From NCBI RefSeq assembly GCF_007997215.1, contig NZ_VORW01000003.1, positions 62,001 to 126,000 on the forward strand: 64,000 bases of DNA, given 5' to 3'. Below are positions 36,522 to 45,502 of the stretch, piece by piece. Origin of the DNA: Algoriphagus aquimarinus (GTDB lineage: Bacteria > Bacteroidota > Bacteroidia > Cytophagales > Cyclobacteriaceae). A model generated the notes under the pieces. That model searched no databases. It was not told where the DNA came from and saw only the letters and a list, made by a program, of their open reading frames with translations. The translations under genes were made by a program, and so were the position numbers. The number at the start of each line of letters is the position of its first letter. Within the stretch, counting starts at the first letter, position 1.

Positions 36522-38144
36522 CTAGTCCGGGAGTTGTTCTGGCTGATACAAATCCCCATCAACCACTATTTTGGTAAGAAAGTAAACCTCTCTGACTTGA
36601 TCACCGCCCGACTCATTCATGTATCGGATGCGCTGTGTACCTGAAAGCAGGAAGTATCTATCGTACCAATGTATCAATCGTAAGCTTTCCAGATTTGTAT
36701 CTCGAATACGTTCATTTTCATCAATTAAGGCCAATTCAAATTCCTGATTCTCAAAGATCTTTTCGCCATTTCTGAAAAAACTCAGCTTTATAAGCTGATC
36801 CTCTACAAACATGTGATACAAATCCTCACCCACAACGGCTACTTCGCCAAATGCTTCTGGGTACGTAGTAACCATTTCATTATATGAAGTCGCATTGTCC
36901 CACAGTACCTGTCCAGTCTTTGCCACTTTTACAAAGTGAGCGGAAATATATCTGTATTCAGGAATAGTCTGATAACTACTGGACATGGGAAATCTGCTCG
37001 CTAAATAGGGATCATTTAAAATAGTGGTCCCCATTCTACTCCATCGATCATATCGGTAACCTCCTGTGGGTGAATACATCCCATTTTGATACCCAGATCT
37101 ACTACTAGTCACCGTAAACTGGTCAAAATAGATGAAGTAAGCATTTGGGGTTTGTCGTATATCTCGAATAGAATAAAGACTATTAATACCCGGAATTCGC
37201 TTTCTATCTAGTTCCCTTTGCACTTCAGCATCTCTCTTACCTTTCAGTTTTTCATTGAGGTAATTATAAAAATTGGGGAAATCTTCGAGTGTGTATAACT
37301 TGAAGTCAAACTCGCCAAATTCATTAATATCCATGATGTACATTCCTTGGTATGAATTTCTACGCTCCAGGCCATAAGCACCTATCATTGCCTCTTGGTA
37401 ATTGCTTGTAGAAAGTAAAATCCCATCCATAATCTCCTGTCCGGGATCTGCGAACTGATCTACTTTCACTTCCTGAATCACATTCCCAATCATATCATAG
37501 GTATTGATCAGCAAGTCTCGGTTTCTATAGGAACCCTTCCTGCTCAATACTACTTCCAGCGAATTAGTCTCAGGCATTTTACGGATTTGAAGAATTTGCG
37601 TATCATTTCCATATATCCCCTGCAGCGTGTGAACACTTTTTGACATCAAATCATGGATCTGTAATACGGGTCTGCTATCAGAAGTCCCCATGAAAATGGC
37701 TTTTTGATCCTGAACTAGAAACTCTACGAGCTCCATATCCAATACATTATCTACCTCAAACTCCACTCCTTTTTTAGTCTTCAAATTCATTTGAAGGATG
37801 TACTTTGACGAATTCACAGCGTAGCCCTTTGTGAAAAGAACAAACAACTGATTCGATTCAGTATCATAACCCAACATATCATATCCCTCTTTGACAGGAA
37901 ATTCCACTAGTCCTTCCGTAGAATTCAAGGAAGAGTCTGAGATAAAATATTGAAATCTCTTCCTAAAATTCAGTCCCTTCTCTGAAATAGTACGAAAAGA
38001 TATCAAACCTGCTTTAGAGTCAATCATCTCAAACAAAGGGTCATTCATCTCAGATGCTACTTCATAGCGCTCAATGAATTTAAGCTGCGCAAAAGACTGC
38101 TGCCCGAGGATGAAAAGGAAAAAGATTAGTAGTGATTTTTTCAT
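36522..38144 (-). CDS. secreted protein of unknown function, 540 residues
   Basis: It has a clean signal peptide (MKKSLLIFFLFILGQQSFA, 19 residues) and then a soluble, beta-rich body without membrane helices or recognised motifs. Repeated short strand pairs (for example YDTESNQLFVLFTKGYA, QDQKAIFMGTSDSRP, TPNAYFIYFDQFTV) suggest a beta-propeller, which is inference. A Tyr/Gly/Ser-rich stretch (about 355-375) interrupts it. The start overlaps the EVE-domain gene by 4 bases (ATGA) and pyrR follows 34 bases on, so the four genes may be co-transcribed. Without homology data no function is assigned. Confidence 0.8.
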   Translation of the reverse strand: MKKSLLIFFLFILGQQSFAQLKFIERYEVASEMNDPLFEMIDSKAGLISFRTISEKGLNFRKRFQYFISDSSLNSTEGLVEFPVKEGYDMLGYDTESNQLFVLFTKGYAVNSSKYILQMNLKTKKGVEFEVDNVLDMELVEFLVQDQKAIFMGTSDSRPVLQIHDLMSKSVHTLQGIYGNDTQILQIRKMPETNSLEVVLSRKGSYRNRDLLINTYDMIGNVIQEVKVDQFADPGQEIMDGILLSTSNYQEAMIGAYGLERRNSYQGMYIMDINEFGEFDFKLYTLEDFPNFYNYLNEKLKGKRDAEVQRELDRKRIPGINSLYSIRDIRQTPNAYFIYFDQFTVTSSRSGYQNGMYSPTGGYRYDRWSRMGTTILNDPYLASRFPMSSSYQTIPEYRYISAHFVKVAKTGQVLWDNATSYNEMVTTYPEAFGEVAVVGEDLYHMFVEDQLIKLSFFRNGEKIFENQEFELALIDENERIRDTNLESLRLIHWYDRYFLLSGTQRIRYMNESGGDQVREVYFLTKIVVDGDLYQPEQLPD

Positions 38145-38539
38145 GAACCCATTTTAAGAAGTAAGTCAAATTCTTCTTTCCCGACTGGCAAAACTGACAA
38201 TCTGGACTGCTTCAGCATAGGCAAGTCGGAAAGCCTATCCTCAGCTTTAATTGCAGCCAATGAAACTGGTCTTTTCAACTGGCTTTTTACTTTCAATTTT
38301 ATAGTCACCCAAGCTTCATCCGTTGGATCAGGAAACTGTTCCTGGCTTACTTCGGCGATTCCAACAATTGCTTTTTCCTTACCACTATGATAAAAATATA
38401 CCAAGTCACCCAGCTGCATTTCACGAAGAAAGTTCCGAGCTTGATAATTTCTCACACCATCCCAGACATCTTCTTTTTTCGCAACGAAATCATCCCAGGA
38501 ATACGATCCTGGCTCAGACTTGACCATCCAGTACTTCAT
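38141..38539 (-). CDS. EVE domain protein
   Basis: A 132-residue protein consisting of one EVE domain, a PUA-like fold that in other proteins binds modified bases in DNA or RNA. Family landmarks are the N-terminal YWMVKSEPGSYSWDDF (residues 3-18), VWDGVRNYQARNFL (25-38), GDLVYFYHSG (44-53) and the VGIAEV strand (59-64). The single-domain form matches bacterial homologues of thymocyte nuclear protein 1. Which base it reads is unknown. It opens a possible operon with the unknown secreted protein and pyrR-pyrB. Confidence 0.92.
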   Translation of the reverse strand: MKYWMVKSEPGSYSWDDFVAKKEDVWDGVRNYQARNFLREMQLGDLVYFYHSGKEKAIVGIAEVSQEQFPDPTDEAWVTIKLKVKSQLKRPVSLAAIKAEDRLSDLPMLKQSRLSVLPVGKEEFDLLLKMGS

Positions 38540-38732
38540 GCAATCGTTATTGGTTAAAAGTTAAAAAGACATTGATTTGATAAAGCCAAATACATTCTCG
38601 TTTCAATAACGTAAGAAATGAGAATGAATACTACTCCATTCCAGTGCTTTGCACCGCTAAGCTTATGGAAAATCAAATTTCAATTTTAAGTTAAGGCATA
38701 GCCCCTTAAATTGAAACATTATTTCAAGACAT

Positions 38733-40472
38733 TTGTCTGAATACATTCACTCAACCCGAGAAATTTTGGATCACAAGACTCTTCTGAAAAAAATTAAGCT
38801 CAGCATTCAGCTGATGGAACTTCACGACGAAAACCCGTTCAAAATCCGCAGTTATCAAAGCGCCTTGATTTCCTTAGAGCGCGGAGATCAAGACATTATG
38901 GGATTGAGCGAGGCAGAACTTGCGAAGATTCAAGGAGTGGGAAAGAGTATGGTGGATGCTATCCAACAGCTGAAAGAAACTGATACCTTCCCTTTTCTTG
39001 ATGAGTTATTAGCCAAAACTCCCGAGGGAATTTTGGAAGTTCTACAGATCAAAGGTTTGGGACCGAAGAAGGTGAAGATGCTTTGGGAAGAACTTGGTAT
39101 TACCTCCACGCATGAATTGATGGAAGCATGTCAATCCGGCAAAGTGGCCAAAATCAAAGGTTTCGGAGAAAAAACCCAGAACACGATCATCGAGAATCTA
39201 GAATTCAAAGCGTCTAACTCTGGCAAGTGGCTCTATGCAGACATAGAGGAAATGATCAGCCAACTGAAAGAGACTTTCCAAATAATGGCTCCAGAAGCCG
39301 ATTTAGCAGTTGTCGGTGATTTCGCTAGACAACTAGAAATCATTACGGAAGCCGAGTTCCTTATCGCCTCAGATGAGTTAGCTACCGTCAAATCCAAGAT
39401 CAAAGCAATGGATTCAATCGAGTGGATTTTACTGGAATCTGGCCCAAGAACTTTAAGAGGGAAATTGAAGGAAATAGACCTTCGAGTGAGTATTCACTTT
39501 TGTGCTAAGGATGATTTCCTTTGGAAAAAGCTTTCTCTAATCGCCTCACCACTTCATCTGGAAGCTATGGTAGATGAGAAGGAAAGTGTGGCAAAAAAGC
39601 TTCAGAAAAAGGATTTCTCCAGTGAAGAGGAGTTTTTCAGCATCAATAATCTACAATTTATCCCAGCAGAAATGCGTGAAGGTTTTGGAGAAGTAGCGCT
39701 GGCCAAAGAGAACAAAATACCTGAATTGCTCACCGAAAAAGACCTGAAGGGAATTCTTCATAATCACTCTACCTATAGCGATGGCAAGCATAGTCTGAGA
39801 CAAATGGCAGAGTATTGCAAAGAGCTCGGTTATGAATACTTGGGGATTTCCGATCACAGCAAAACAGCTTTTTATGCTGGAGGATTGACGGAAGATCAAA
39901 TTTTAAAACAACATCAGGAAATCGATGCGCTAAATACCGAAATGGCTCCTTTTCGGATTTTCAAAGGAATAGAAAGCGATATTCTTACTGATGGAAAACT
40001 GGATTATGCAGACGATGTTCTGGCAAGTTTTGACTTTATCGTCGCTTCCGTGCACTCCATACTAAATATGGATATTAAGCGAGCCACTACTCGATTAATC
40101 ACGGCGATTGAGAATCCATACACCACCATTCTAGGTCATCCTACCGGAAGGTTACTTCTTCGCCGTCAGGGATATCCCATCGATCACAAAGCGATCATAG
40201 ATGCCTGTGCGGCAAATAATGTAGTGATAGAAATCAATTCAAATCCTTGGAGACTAGATCTGGACTGGAGATGGGTTCACTATGCTATGGAGCAAGGGGT
40301 AATGCTTTCCATCAATCCAGATGCACATGCGATGGAGGGTTATGCCGACATGAAATATGGCGTACTCGTTGGAAGAAAAGGCGGATTGACTAAAGAAATG
40401 ACTCTGAATGCTATGTCAGGTGAAGAAATAAGAACTTACTTCAATACAAGACTGGAAAAAGTAAAAGGATAA
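38733..40472 (+). CDS. polX: PolX-type protein: degenerate polymerase domain plus PHP nuclease domain
   Basis: A 579-residue family X DNA polymerase-type repair protein. Order: 8-kDa-like domain (about 1-85), helix-hairpin-helix segments (IQGVGKS near 66-72, LQIKGLGPKKV near 104-114, IKGFGEKT near 141-148), nucleotidyltransferase part (about 165-320), PHP domain (about 335-575). PHP metal ligands are intact: HNHSTYSDG, ISDHS, GIESD, SVHS, GHPTGR and NPDAHA. In the polymerase part the usual GSxRR becomes GDFAR (195-199) and the DxD pair becomes Glu206-x-Glu208; only the third acid (Asp249) remains. The start is a TTG; an in-frame stop at 38712 and the need for the N-terminal helix leave no better choice. 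Confidence 0.88.
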   Translation: MSEYIHSTREILDHKTLLKKIKLSIQLMELHDENPFKIRSYQSALISLERGDQDIMGLSEAELAKIQGVGKSMVDAIQQLKETDTFPFLDELLAKTPEGILEVLQIKGLGPKKVKMLWEELGITSTHELMEACQSGKVAKIKGFGEKTQNTIIENLEFKASNSGKWLYADIEEMISQLKETFQIMAPEADLAVVGDFARQLEIITEAEFLIASDELATVKSKIKAMDSIEWILLESGPRTLRGKLKEIDLRVSIHFCAKDDFLWKKLSLIASPLHLEAMVDEKESVAKKLQKKDFSSEEEFFSINNLQFIPAEMREGFGEVALAKENKIPELLTEKDLKGILHNHSTYSDGKHSLRQMAEYCKELGYEYLGISDHSKTAFYAGGLTEDQILKQHQEIDALNTEMAPFRIFKGIESDILTDGKLDYADDVLASFDFIVASVHSILNMDIKRATTRLITAIENPYTTILGHPTGRLLLRRQGYPIDHKAIIDACAANNVVIEINSNPWRLDLDWRWVHYAMEQGVMLSINPDAHAMEGYADMKYGVLVGRKGGLTKEMTLNAMSGEEIRTYFNTRLEKVKG

Positions 40473-40526
40473 CGCAGGTACCGCTGGACATAGGAAGTCT
40501 TGTATCTTTGCGCACTCAATCAAGAA

Positions 40527-40649
40527 TATAAACAGATGAAATCGTGCATGACTCAGGGATCACAAACTGGGATGATTACTATACATGCGAGATTCCTCCC
40601 GATAACTATCGGGATGGCCGTTAAAAAACCAATTATAAACAGATGAAAT
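40527..40649. repeat. 16-base direct repeat pair flanking a 91-base insert
   Basis: TATAAACAGATGAAAT occurs at 40527-40542 and again at 40634-40649, 107 bases apart. The second copy contains the start codon of the small membrane protein gene. The insert carries the palindrome CCCGATAACTATCGGG at 40598-40613, which recurs in related form near 61630. Confidence 0.75.
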
Positions 40650-40930
40650 GGACTGACCATTCAGATAAGACACTCTTGCAACGTTCCTTTTTATTTGGAA
40701 TCACAGGAATTGTGCTTTGTATACTTTCACTTTTGAATACTTATTTCCAAGTGCTTGCTGCTCCTATGGGACCGATGAATGGTGTAGGTATGGCCTTGCA
40801 ATTAGTCGGCTTGAGCCTGGCGGTTCTGGTAATCCGTAAGCGGAAATTAACCTCTGAAATCAAGGAGAAGGCTAAAAAGATGATTTTAGTGCTAGCTGTA
40901 GGCTTACTGTTTTTCATTTTGACTTTGTGA
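40643..40930 (+). CDS. small three-helix membrane protein
   Basis: A 95-residue protein with hydrophobic helices at about 15-37, 46-63 and 78-95 and a basic linker KRKLTSEIKEKAKK between the last two. A Met/Pro/Gly-rich turn (APMGPMNGVGMA, 40-51) joins helices one and two. I do not recognise the family. It is a credible gene because hydrophobicity is well organised and codon use is like its neighbours, but its ATG lies inside a duplicated 16-base repeat, so the upstream region is rearranged. Confidence 0.65.
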   Translation: MKWTDHSDKTLLQRSFLFGITGIVLCILSLLNTYFQVLAAPMGPMNGVGMALQLVGLSLAVLVIRKRKLTSEIKEKAKKMILVLAVGLLFFILTL

Positions 40931-41053
40931 TTTTACAAAGAAGCCTTTCCCATCACATTCTACTCTAAAAGAGTAGCTGTTTAGCCTTTATTTGGGTAAG
41001 AAATAAAATTATGTTCTCCGCGCAAACCTCTGCGTCTTCTTTGGCGAAATTAT

Positions 41054-41090
41054 CCAAAAAAAAGCCCTAAACTCATCGTTCAGGGCTTTC
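41054..41090 (-). terminator. clpC terminator
   Basis: AAAGCCCTGAAC and its partner ending AGGGCTTT form a stem followed on the minus strand by a run of nine T. It lies 24 bases after the clpC stop. Confidence 0.8.
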
Positions 41091-41113
41091 AATTTATTAA
41101 GTTCAGCTAAGTA

Positions 41114-43639
41114 TTAATCAGCCTTTTCTTTCTTCTTTACAGCGATGGTCAACTCTGTACCTTCACCTAGATAATCAGCGGAGATCACATCCCCTTCAGA
41201 TAGGTCACCTTTCAAAATCTCCTCAGCAATTGCATCTTCCAAGTATTTCTGGATAGCTCTGTTTAGAGGTCTTGCTCCATATTGCTGATCATAACCTTTC
41301 TCAGCCAAGAATTCCTTCGCTTTTTCAGTCAATTCGATCTTGTATCCTAGATCCGTGATTCTTGCAAACAACTTACCTAAGCTGATATCAATAATTTTAT
41401 AGATATGCTCTCTGGTCAGTGAGTTGAATACAACCACATCATCCAATCTATTCAAGAATTCTGGGCTAAATGCCTTTTTCAATGCAGATTGAATAGTTGA
41501 CTTCATCACTTCATCCATATTGTCAGATTTGGTCTGACTGGCAAAGCCAATTCCTGCACCAAAATCTTTCAAGTCACGAACTCCAATATTGGAAGTCATG
41601 ATGATGATCGTATTTCTGAAATCCACTTTTCTACCCAAACCATCCGTCAAGACACCATCATCCAATACTTGTAATAGAATATTGAAAACATCAGGGTGAG
41701 CTTTTTCTATCTCATCAAGTAAGACTACAGAATATGGTTTTCTTCTGACTTTCTCTGTCAACTGTCCACCTTCTTCATAGCCAACATAGCCCGGAGGCGC
41801 TCCTACCAATCTTGATACGGAGAATTTCTCCATATACTCCGACATGTCAATTCTGATCAAAGAATCATCTTTGTCGAAAAGATAAGTGGCGAGCATCTTA
41901 GCCAATTCAGTCTTTCCAACACCCGTAGGTCCTAGGAAGATAAAGGAGCCAATCGGCTTCTTAGGATCTTTCAATCCCACTCTAGTTCTTTGAATTGCCT
42001 TAGTAAGCTTCTTAATCGCTTCATCCTGACCAATCACTTTACCAGAAAGATCCAATCCCATATTCAAAAGCTTCGCACCTTCTTTCTGAGCAACCCTTTT
42101 GGCAGGAATTCCAGTCATCATAGCAATCACTTCTGCCACATGTTCTTCATCTACGGTAAATCTCTTAGACTTACTTTCTTCCTCCCACTTGTTTTTGGCT
42201 ACTTCAAGTTGCTCTAGCAATTTTTTCTCCTTGTCTCTCAACTGAGCAGCTTCCTCATATTTCTGAGATTTCACCACTCGGTTTTTCTCAGATTTTATAT
42301 CTTCTACCTCACCCTCAAGTTTCAGAATTTCTTCTGGTACATGAATATTTTTGATATGGACTCTAGCTCCTGCCTCATCCAAGATATCTATTGCTTTATC
42401 AGGAAGAAATCTATCGGAAATATATCTATCGGAAAGCTTCACACAAGCGATGATAGCCTCATCTGTATAATTTACATTATGGTGATCTTCGTACTTGTCT
42501 TTGATATTGTTCAATATCTGTATGGTCTCTTCTGGAGTAGTGGCATCCACCATCACCATTTGGAAACGACGTGCTAAAGCACCATCCTTCTCTATATACT
42601 GACGATATTCATCAAGAGTAGTAGCTCCGATACATTGGATTTCTCCACGCGCCAAAGCAGGTTTGAACATATTAGATGCATCCAGGGAACCTGAAGCACC
42701 ACCTGCTCCAACTATGGTATGAAGCTCATCGATGAAAAGAATCACATTTGGAGATTTCTCCAGCTCGTTCATCACGGCCTTCATTCTCTCTTCAAACTGA
42801 CCTCTATATTTGGTCCCAGCTACTAGTGAAGCAAGGTCCAACGTCACTACGCGCTTATTGAAAAGAACGCGAGAAACTTTCTTCTGAATAATTCTAAGGG
42901 CTAAACCTTCGGCGATAGCTGTCTTACCTACACCTGGTTCACCGATCAAAATCGGATTGTTTTTCTTTCGTCTGGAAAGAATTTGTGCTACACGTTCGAT
43001 TTCCTTCTCACGACCAATGATCGGATCTAGCTTATCGTCCTCAGCCATTTTAGTCAAATCCCGACCAAAATTATCCAAAACCGGAGTTCTTGACTTCTCA
43101 GCACCAGGCTTAGAAGCACCAGAACCACTTCCCGTAGAACCGAAAAGCTTGGAACCGTCATCATCGCCATCTTCAGCCTCTGCTTTTGAGCGAGGAGGAG
43201 TATCGGATGACATTTCCAGCATCTCTTTTACAGAATCGTAATTGATTTCAAATTTGTTAAGTATCTGAGTAGCTATATTGTCTTCATCTCTCAAGATGGA
43301 AAGAAGCAAATGCTCCGTACCAATCAATTGACTTTTGAATATTTTAGCCTCCAAATACGTGATTTTCAACACCTTCTCTGACTGTCTGGTCAGAGGGATA
43401 TTTGCCATATTCTTTACGTTGTGATTTGCGGTGCCTTTTACAGCGCGTTCTATCGCATTGCGCAACTCGTCCATTGGCACTCCCAATTTCTTAAGAATGG
43501 AAACAGCAACACCTTCTCCCTCGCGAATCATCCCTAGCAAGAGGTGCTCTGTGCCAATGTAATCATGTCCCAGGCGAAGAGCTTCTTCGCGGCTAAGAGA
43601 GATCACCTCTTTGACTCTGTTCGAAAATTTTGCTTCCAT
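41114..43639 (-). CDS. clpC: ATP-dependent Clp protease ATP-binding subunit ClpC
   Basis: An 841-residue AAA+ unfoldase that feeds proteins to ClpP. An N-terminal double repeat (about 1-145, with [17 protein letters not shown] and [16 protein letters not shown]) is followed by an acidic Ser/Gly-rich linker, the first AAA+ module with Walker A GEPGVGKT (near 233), a UVR-like coiled middle ([13 protein letters not shown] near 455-468) and the second AAA+ module with Walker A GPTGVGKT (near 570). The UVR-like middle marks ClpC rather than ClpB. No mcsA/mcsB or ctsR genes are beside it. It is monocistronic with its own terminator. Confidence 0.95.
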   Translation of the reverse strand: MEAKFSNRVKEVISLSREEALRLGHDYIGTEHLLLGMIREGEGVAVSILKKLGVPMDELRNAIERAVKGTANHNVKNMANIPLTRQSEKVLKITYLEAKIFKSQLIGTEHLLLSILRDEDNIATQILNKFEINYDSVKEMLEMSSDTPPRSKAEAEDGDDDGSKLFGSTGSGSGASKPGAEKSRTPVLDNFGRDLTKMAEDDKLDPIIGREKEIERVAQILSRRKKNNPILIGEPGVGKTAIAEGLALRIIQKKVSRVLFNKRVVTLDLASLVAGTKYRGQFEERMKAVMNELEKSPNVILFIDELHTIVGAGGASGSLDASNMFKPALARGEIQCIGATTLDEYRQYIEKDGALARRFQMVMVDATTPEETIQILNNIKDKYEDHHNVNYTDEAIIACVKLSDRYISDRFLPDKAIDILDEAGARVHIKNIHVPEEILKLEGEVEDIKSEKNRVVKSQKYEEAAQLRDKEKKLLEQLEVAKNKWEEESKSKRFTVDEEHVAEVIAMMTGIPAKRVAQKEGAKLLNMGLDLSGKVIGQDEAIKKLTKAIQRTRVGLKDPKKPIGSFIFLGPTGVGKTELAKMLATYLFDKDDSLIRIDMSEYMEKFSVSRLVGAPPGYVGYEEGGQLTEKVRRKPYSVVLLDEIEKAHPDVFNILLQVLDDGVLTDGLGRKVDFRNTIIIMTSNIGVRDLKDFGAGIGFASQTKSDNMDEVMKSTIQSALKKAFSPEFLNRLDDVVVFNSLTREHIYKIIDISLGKLFARITDLGYKIELTEKAKEFLAEKGYDQQYGARPLNRAIQKYLEDAIAEEILKGDLSEGDVISADYLGEGTELTIAVKKKEKAD

Positions 43640-43720
43640 TGAATTCCTATCTGATTGTTTAATAATCCTGTACGTATGTTACCGAATTTGTTTTAAAAAC
43701 ACAATCCTTTTGCGGATTGT

Positions 43721-44347
43721 TCACTGTTTTTTTACAGACTTTAAGATTATGCTTTTAGAAGCAGGTCCCTCGCAAAATAACAAATCCAGAATGCTGAGGC
43801 TAGGATCAAAGTCTAAGCCAAAAAGTTGGAAATAAGACTCGGGCTGATAGTAATTCCTCTCCGAAAAAGGCACTGAGGACACCAATTCACCTCTTATGTC
43901 CTTCGCCCAAGTTTGATCCTGACCTTTTTCATGTATACCCATCTTGACAGATGACCCCAAAAGCTTGAGACAGATTGTCAGCATTTCCCAGTTCAAAGCC
44001 CATAAACTTTCATGGTTCTGCTGAAAGCTCTTTTCAAAATACGGGAAATAATACTCGTAAAATGGTGCTTTCCCATATGCACTTTGAATACTACGCAAGT
44101 GAATATTCACCCAATTTTGAGAATTATCTATCTTAATATCTTCTTGCGAAAGTCTTGGCCTTCTGCCTTGAATAGGCACACTTAACGTCCCAACTTTATT
44201 TGCCAGACGAATCTGAGTACGATTGAAAAAGGATTGTCTTTGGTAAATTTCCTCTGGAAAAAACACCAATTCCTCCGCTTCAGCAATCGCTGCAAAAAAC
44301 TCAAGGTTGGGAAAATAGTGCAAATCCACTGCAATGCTCTTTGTCAT
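43721..44347 (-). CDS. WbqC family protein
   Basis: A 208-residue soluble protein of the WbqC family: IAVDLHYFPNLEFFAAI at residues 4-20 and NRTQIRLANKVGTLSVPIQG at about 42-61 are the family's typical opening segments. WbqC genes are found in O-antigen loci and elsewhere; a role in sugar modification has been proposed but not shown. Here it lies immediately after a threonylcarbamoyl-adenylate synthase-type gene (1-base gap) and not in a glycan cluster, so its task in this genome is unclear. Confidence 0.85.
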   Translation of the reverse strand: MTKSIAVDLHYFPNLEFFAAIAEAEELVFFPEEIYQRQSFFNRTQIRLANKVGTLSVPIQGRRPRLSQEDIKIDNSQNWVNIHLRSIQSAYGKAPFYEYYFPYFEKSFQQNHESLWALNWEMLTICLKLLGSSVKMGIHEKGQDQTWAKDIRGELVSSVPFSERNYYQPESYFQLFGLDFDPSLSILDLLFCEGPASKSIILKSVKKQ

Positions 44348-44348
44348 T

Positions 44349-44978
44349 CTAATCTAAATCTTCCAGTTTTCCCCGGCCTTCTCTAATTACCTCCACATCT
44401 TCTCCAGTGCAGTCTAATACTGTAGAACCGATATTTTGACCATATCCTCCGTCAATTACTATATCCACGAGGTGCTGATATTTTTCGAAAATTAATTCTG
44501 GATCGGTGCTGTATTCTATCACTTCATCTTCATCATTGATGGATGTGGTGAGAATAGGATGCCCCAATTCTTCCACTAGCATCCGTGGCACATTATGATC
44601 GGGAACTCTGATCCCTATCGTTTTCTTTTTGCTGTGCAATATCTTAGGCACCTGATTGCTCGCTTCCAAAATAAATGTAAATGGACCTGGAAGGCCTTTT
44701 TTCATCATTTTGAAAACTGACTTACTGATCATCTTGGTGAATTGAGAAATGTTACTCAAATCAGCGCAAATAATGGAGAAATTATGCTTTTTAGGATTAA
44801 TGCCCTTGATTTTACAAATGCGCTCTACAGCACGCATGTTCATAATATCACAGCCCATACCATAAACTGTATCTGTAGGATAAATCACCACGCCTCCATC
44901 ACGAAGCGTAGCAGCAATTTGTCTGATCTTATCCGGATCAGGATTTTCTTCATATAATCGAATCAATTCAGCAGCCAT
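44349..44978 (-). CDS. tsaC: L-threonylcarbamoyladenylate synthase family (TsaC/Sua5/YrdC)
   Basis: A 209-residue YrdC-fold enzyme. It makes threonylcarbamoyl-AMP from threonine, bicarbonate and ATP for the t6A modification of tRNAs reading ANN codons. Segments GGVVIYPTDTVYGMGCD (about 28-44), KGINPKKHNFSIICADLSNI (about 60-80) and GPFTFILEA near 95-104 are family hallmarks, and IGIRVPDHNV near 120-129 binds nucleotide. There is no C-terminal Sua5 domain. It sits in a run with a Nudix gene (3-base gap) and WbqC. Confidence 0.9.
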   Translation of the reverse strand: MAAELIRLYEENPDPDKIRQIAATLRDGGVVIYPTDTVYGMGCDIMNMRAVERICKIKGINPKKHNFSIICADLSNISQFTKMISKSVFKMMKKGLPGPFTFILEASNQVPKILHSKKKTIGIRVPDHNVPRMLVEELGHPILTTSINDEDEVIEYSTDPELIFEKYQHLVDIVIDGGYGQNIGSTVLDCTGEDVEVIREGRGKLEDLD

Positions 44979-44981
44979 ATC

Positions 44982-45416
44982 TTAATTTTCTCTAAAGTAA
45001 TCAACTAGTTGTTCCTGAATATTGTTCCAATTCTCAAATAAGTCCTCCACTATCGGGATGTCCGCCTGAGCCCAATTCAAAGATTTTAATTCTTCTTTAG
45101 CTAGCCACTTTACCTCTTTGTGTTCAAATAATTTCAGCTCTCCGCTTTCCCAAAAACTGAGAAAAGGAATTAATCGAATCACTTTCACATCGGAATAAGC
45201 ATGCTCATTGGGCCTCAAAGAGCCAACTATACTAATAGAAATCGCTAATTCTTCCTTGATTTCACGGATAAGGCAAGCTTCAGGGCTTTCTCCTTTCTCA
45301 ATTTTCCCGCCAGGAAATTCCCATAGGCCTGGAAGTTGCATTGACTCAGATCGCTGAGCACAAAGCACCTTTTGGTCCAAAAAGATAAGGGCGCAGGTGA
45401 CTGAAACTAATTCCAT
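44982..45416 (-). CDS. Nudix hydrolase, MutT-like
   Basis: A 144-residue Nudix enzyme. The Nudix box GGKIEKGESPEACLIREIKEEL spans residues 36-57 (GX5EX7REUXEE pattern, with all acidic metal ligands). The N-terminal strand VTCALIFLDQKVLCAQRS and the LPGLWEFPGG lead-in strongly resemble MutT/8-oxo-dGTP pyrophosphatases, which clean oxidised nucleotides; substrate is inferred only. It is the first gene of a three-gene minus-strand run with tsaC and wbqC and is divergent from mltG. Confidence 0.9.
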   Translation of the reverse strand: MELVSVTCALIFLDQKVLCAQRSESMQLPGLWEFPGGKIEKGESPEACLIREIKEELAISISIVGSLRPNEHAYSDVKVIRLIPFLSFWESGELKLFEHKEVKWLAKEELKSLNWAQADIPIVEDLFENWNNIQEQLVDYFREN

Positions 45417-45502
45417 TAAAAACGTTTTTGCATAGAAAGGTATAATTACATTGCCTCAAGCACAAACTCCAACTTAGATTTTTCCCTATTTTTGCCCTCT
45501 GT

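Noticed and set aside
45487..45494. TATTTTTG as a full promoter for mltG
   Set aside because: The box fits but no TTG lies about 19 bases upstream and the leader would be almost absent, so it is noted only within the gene entry.
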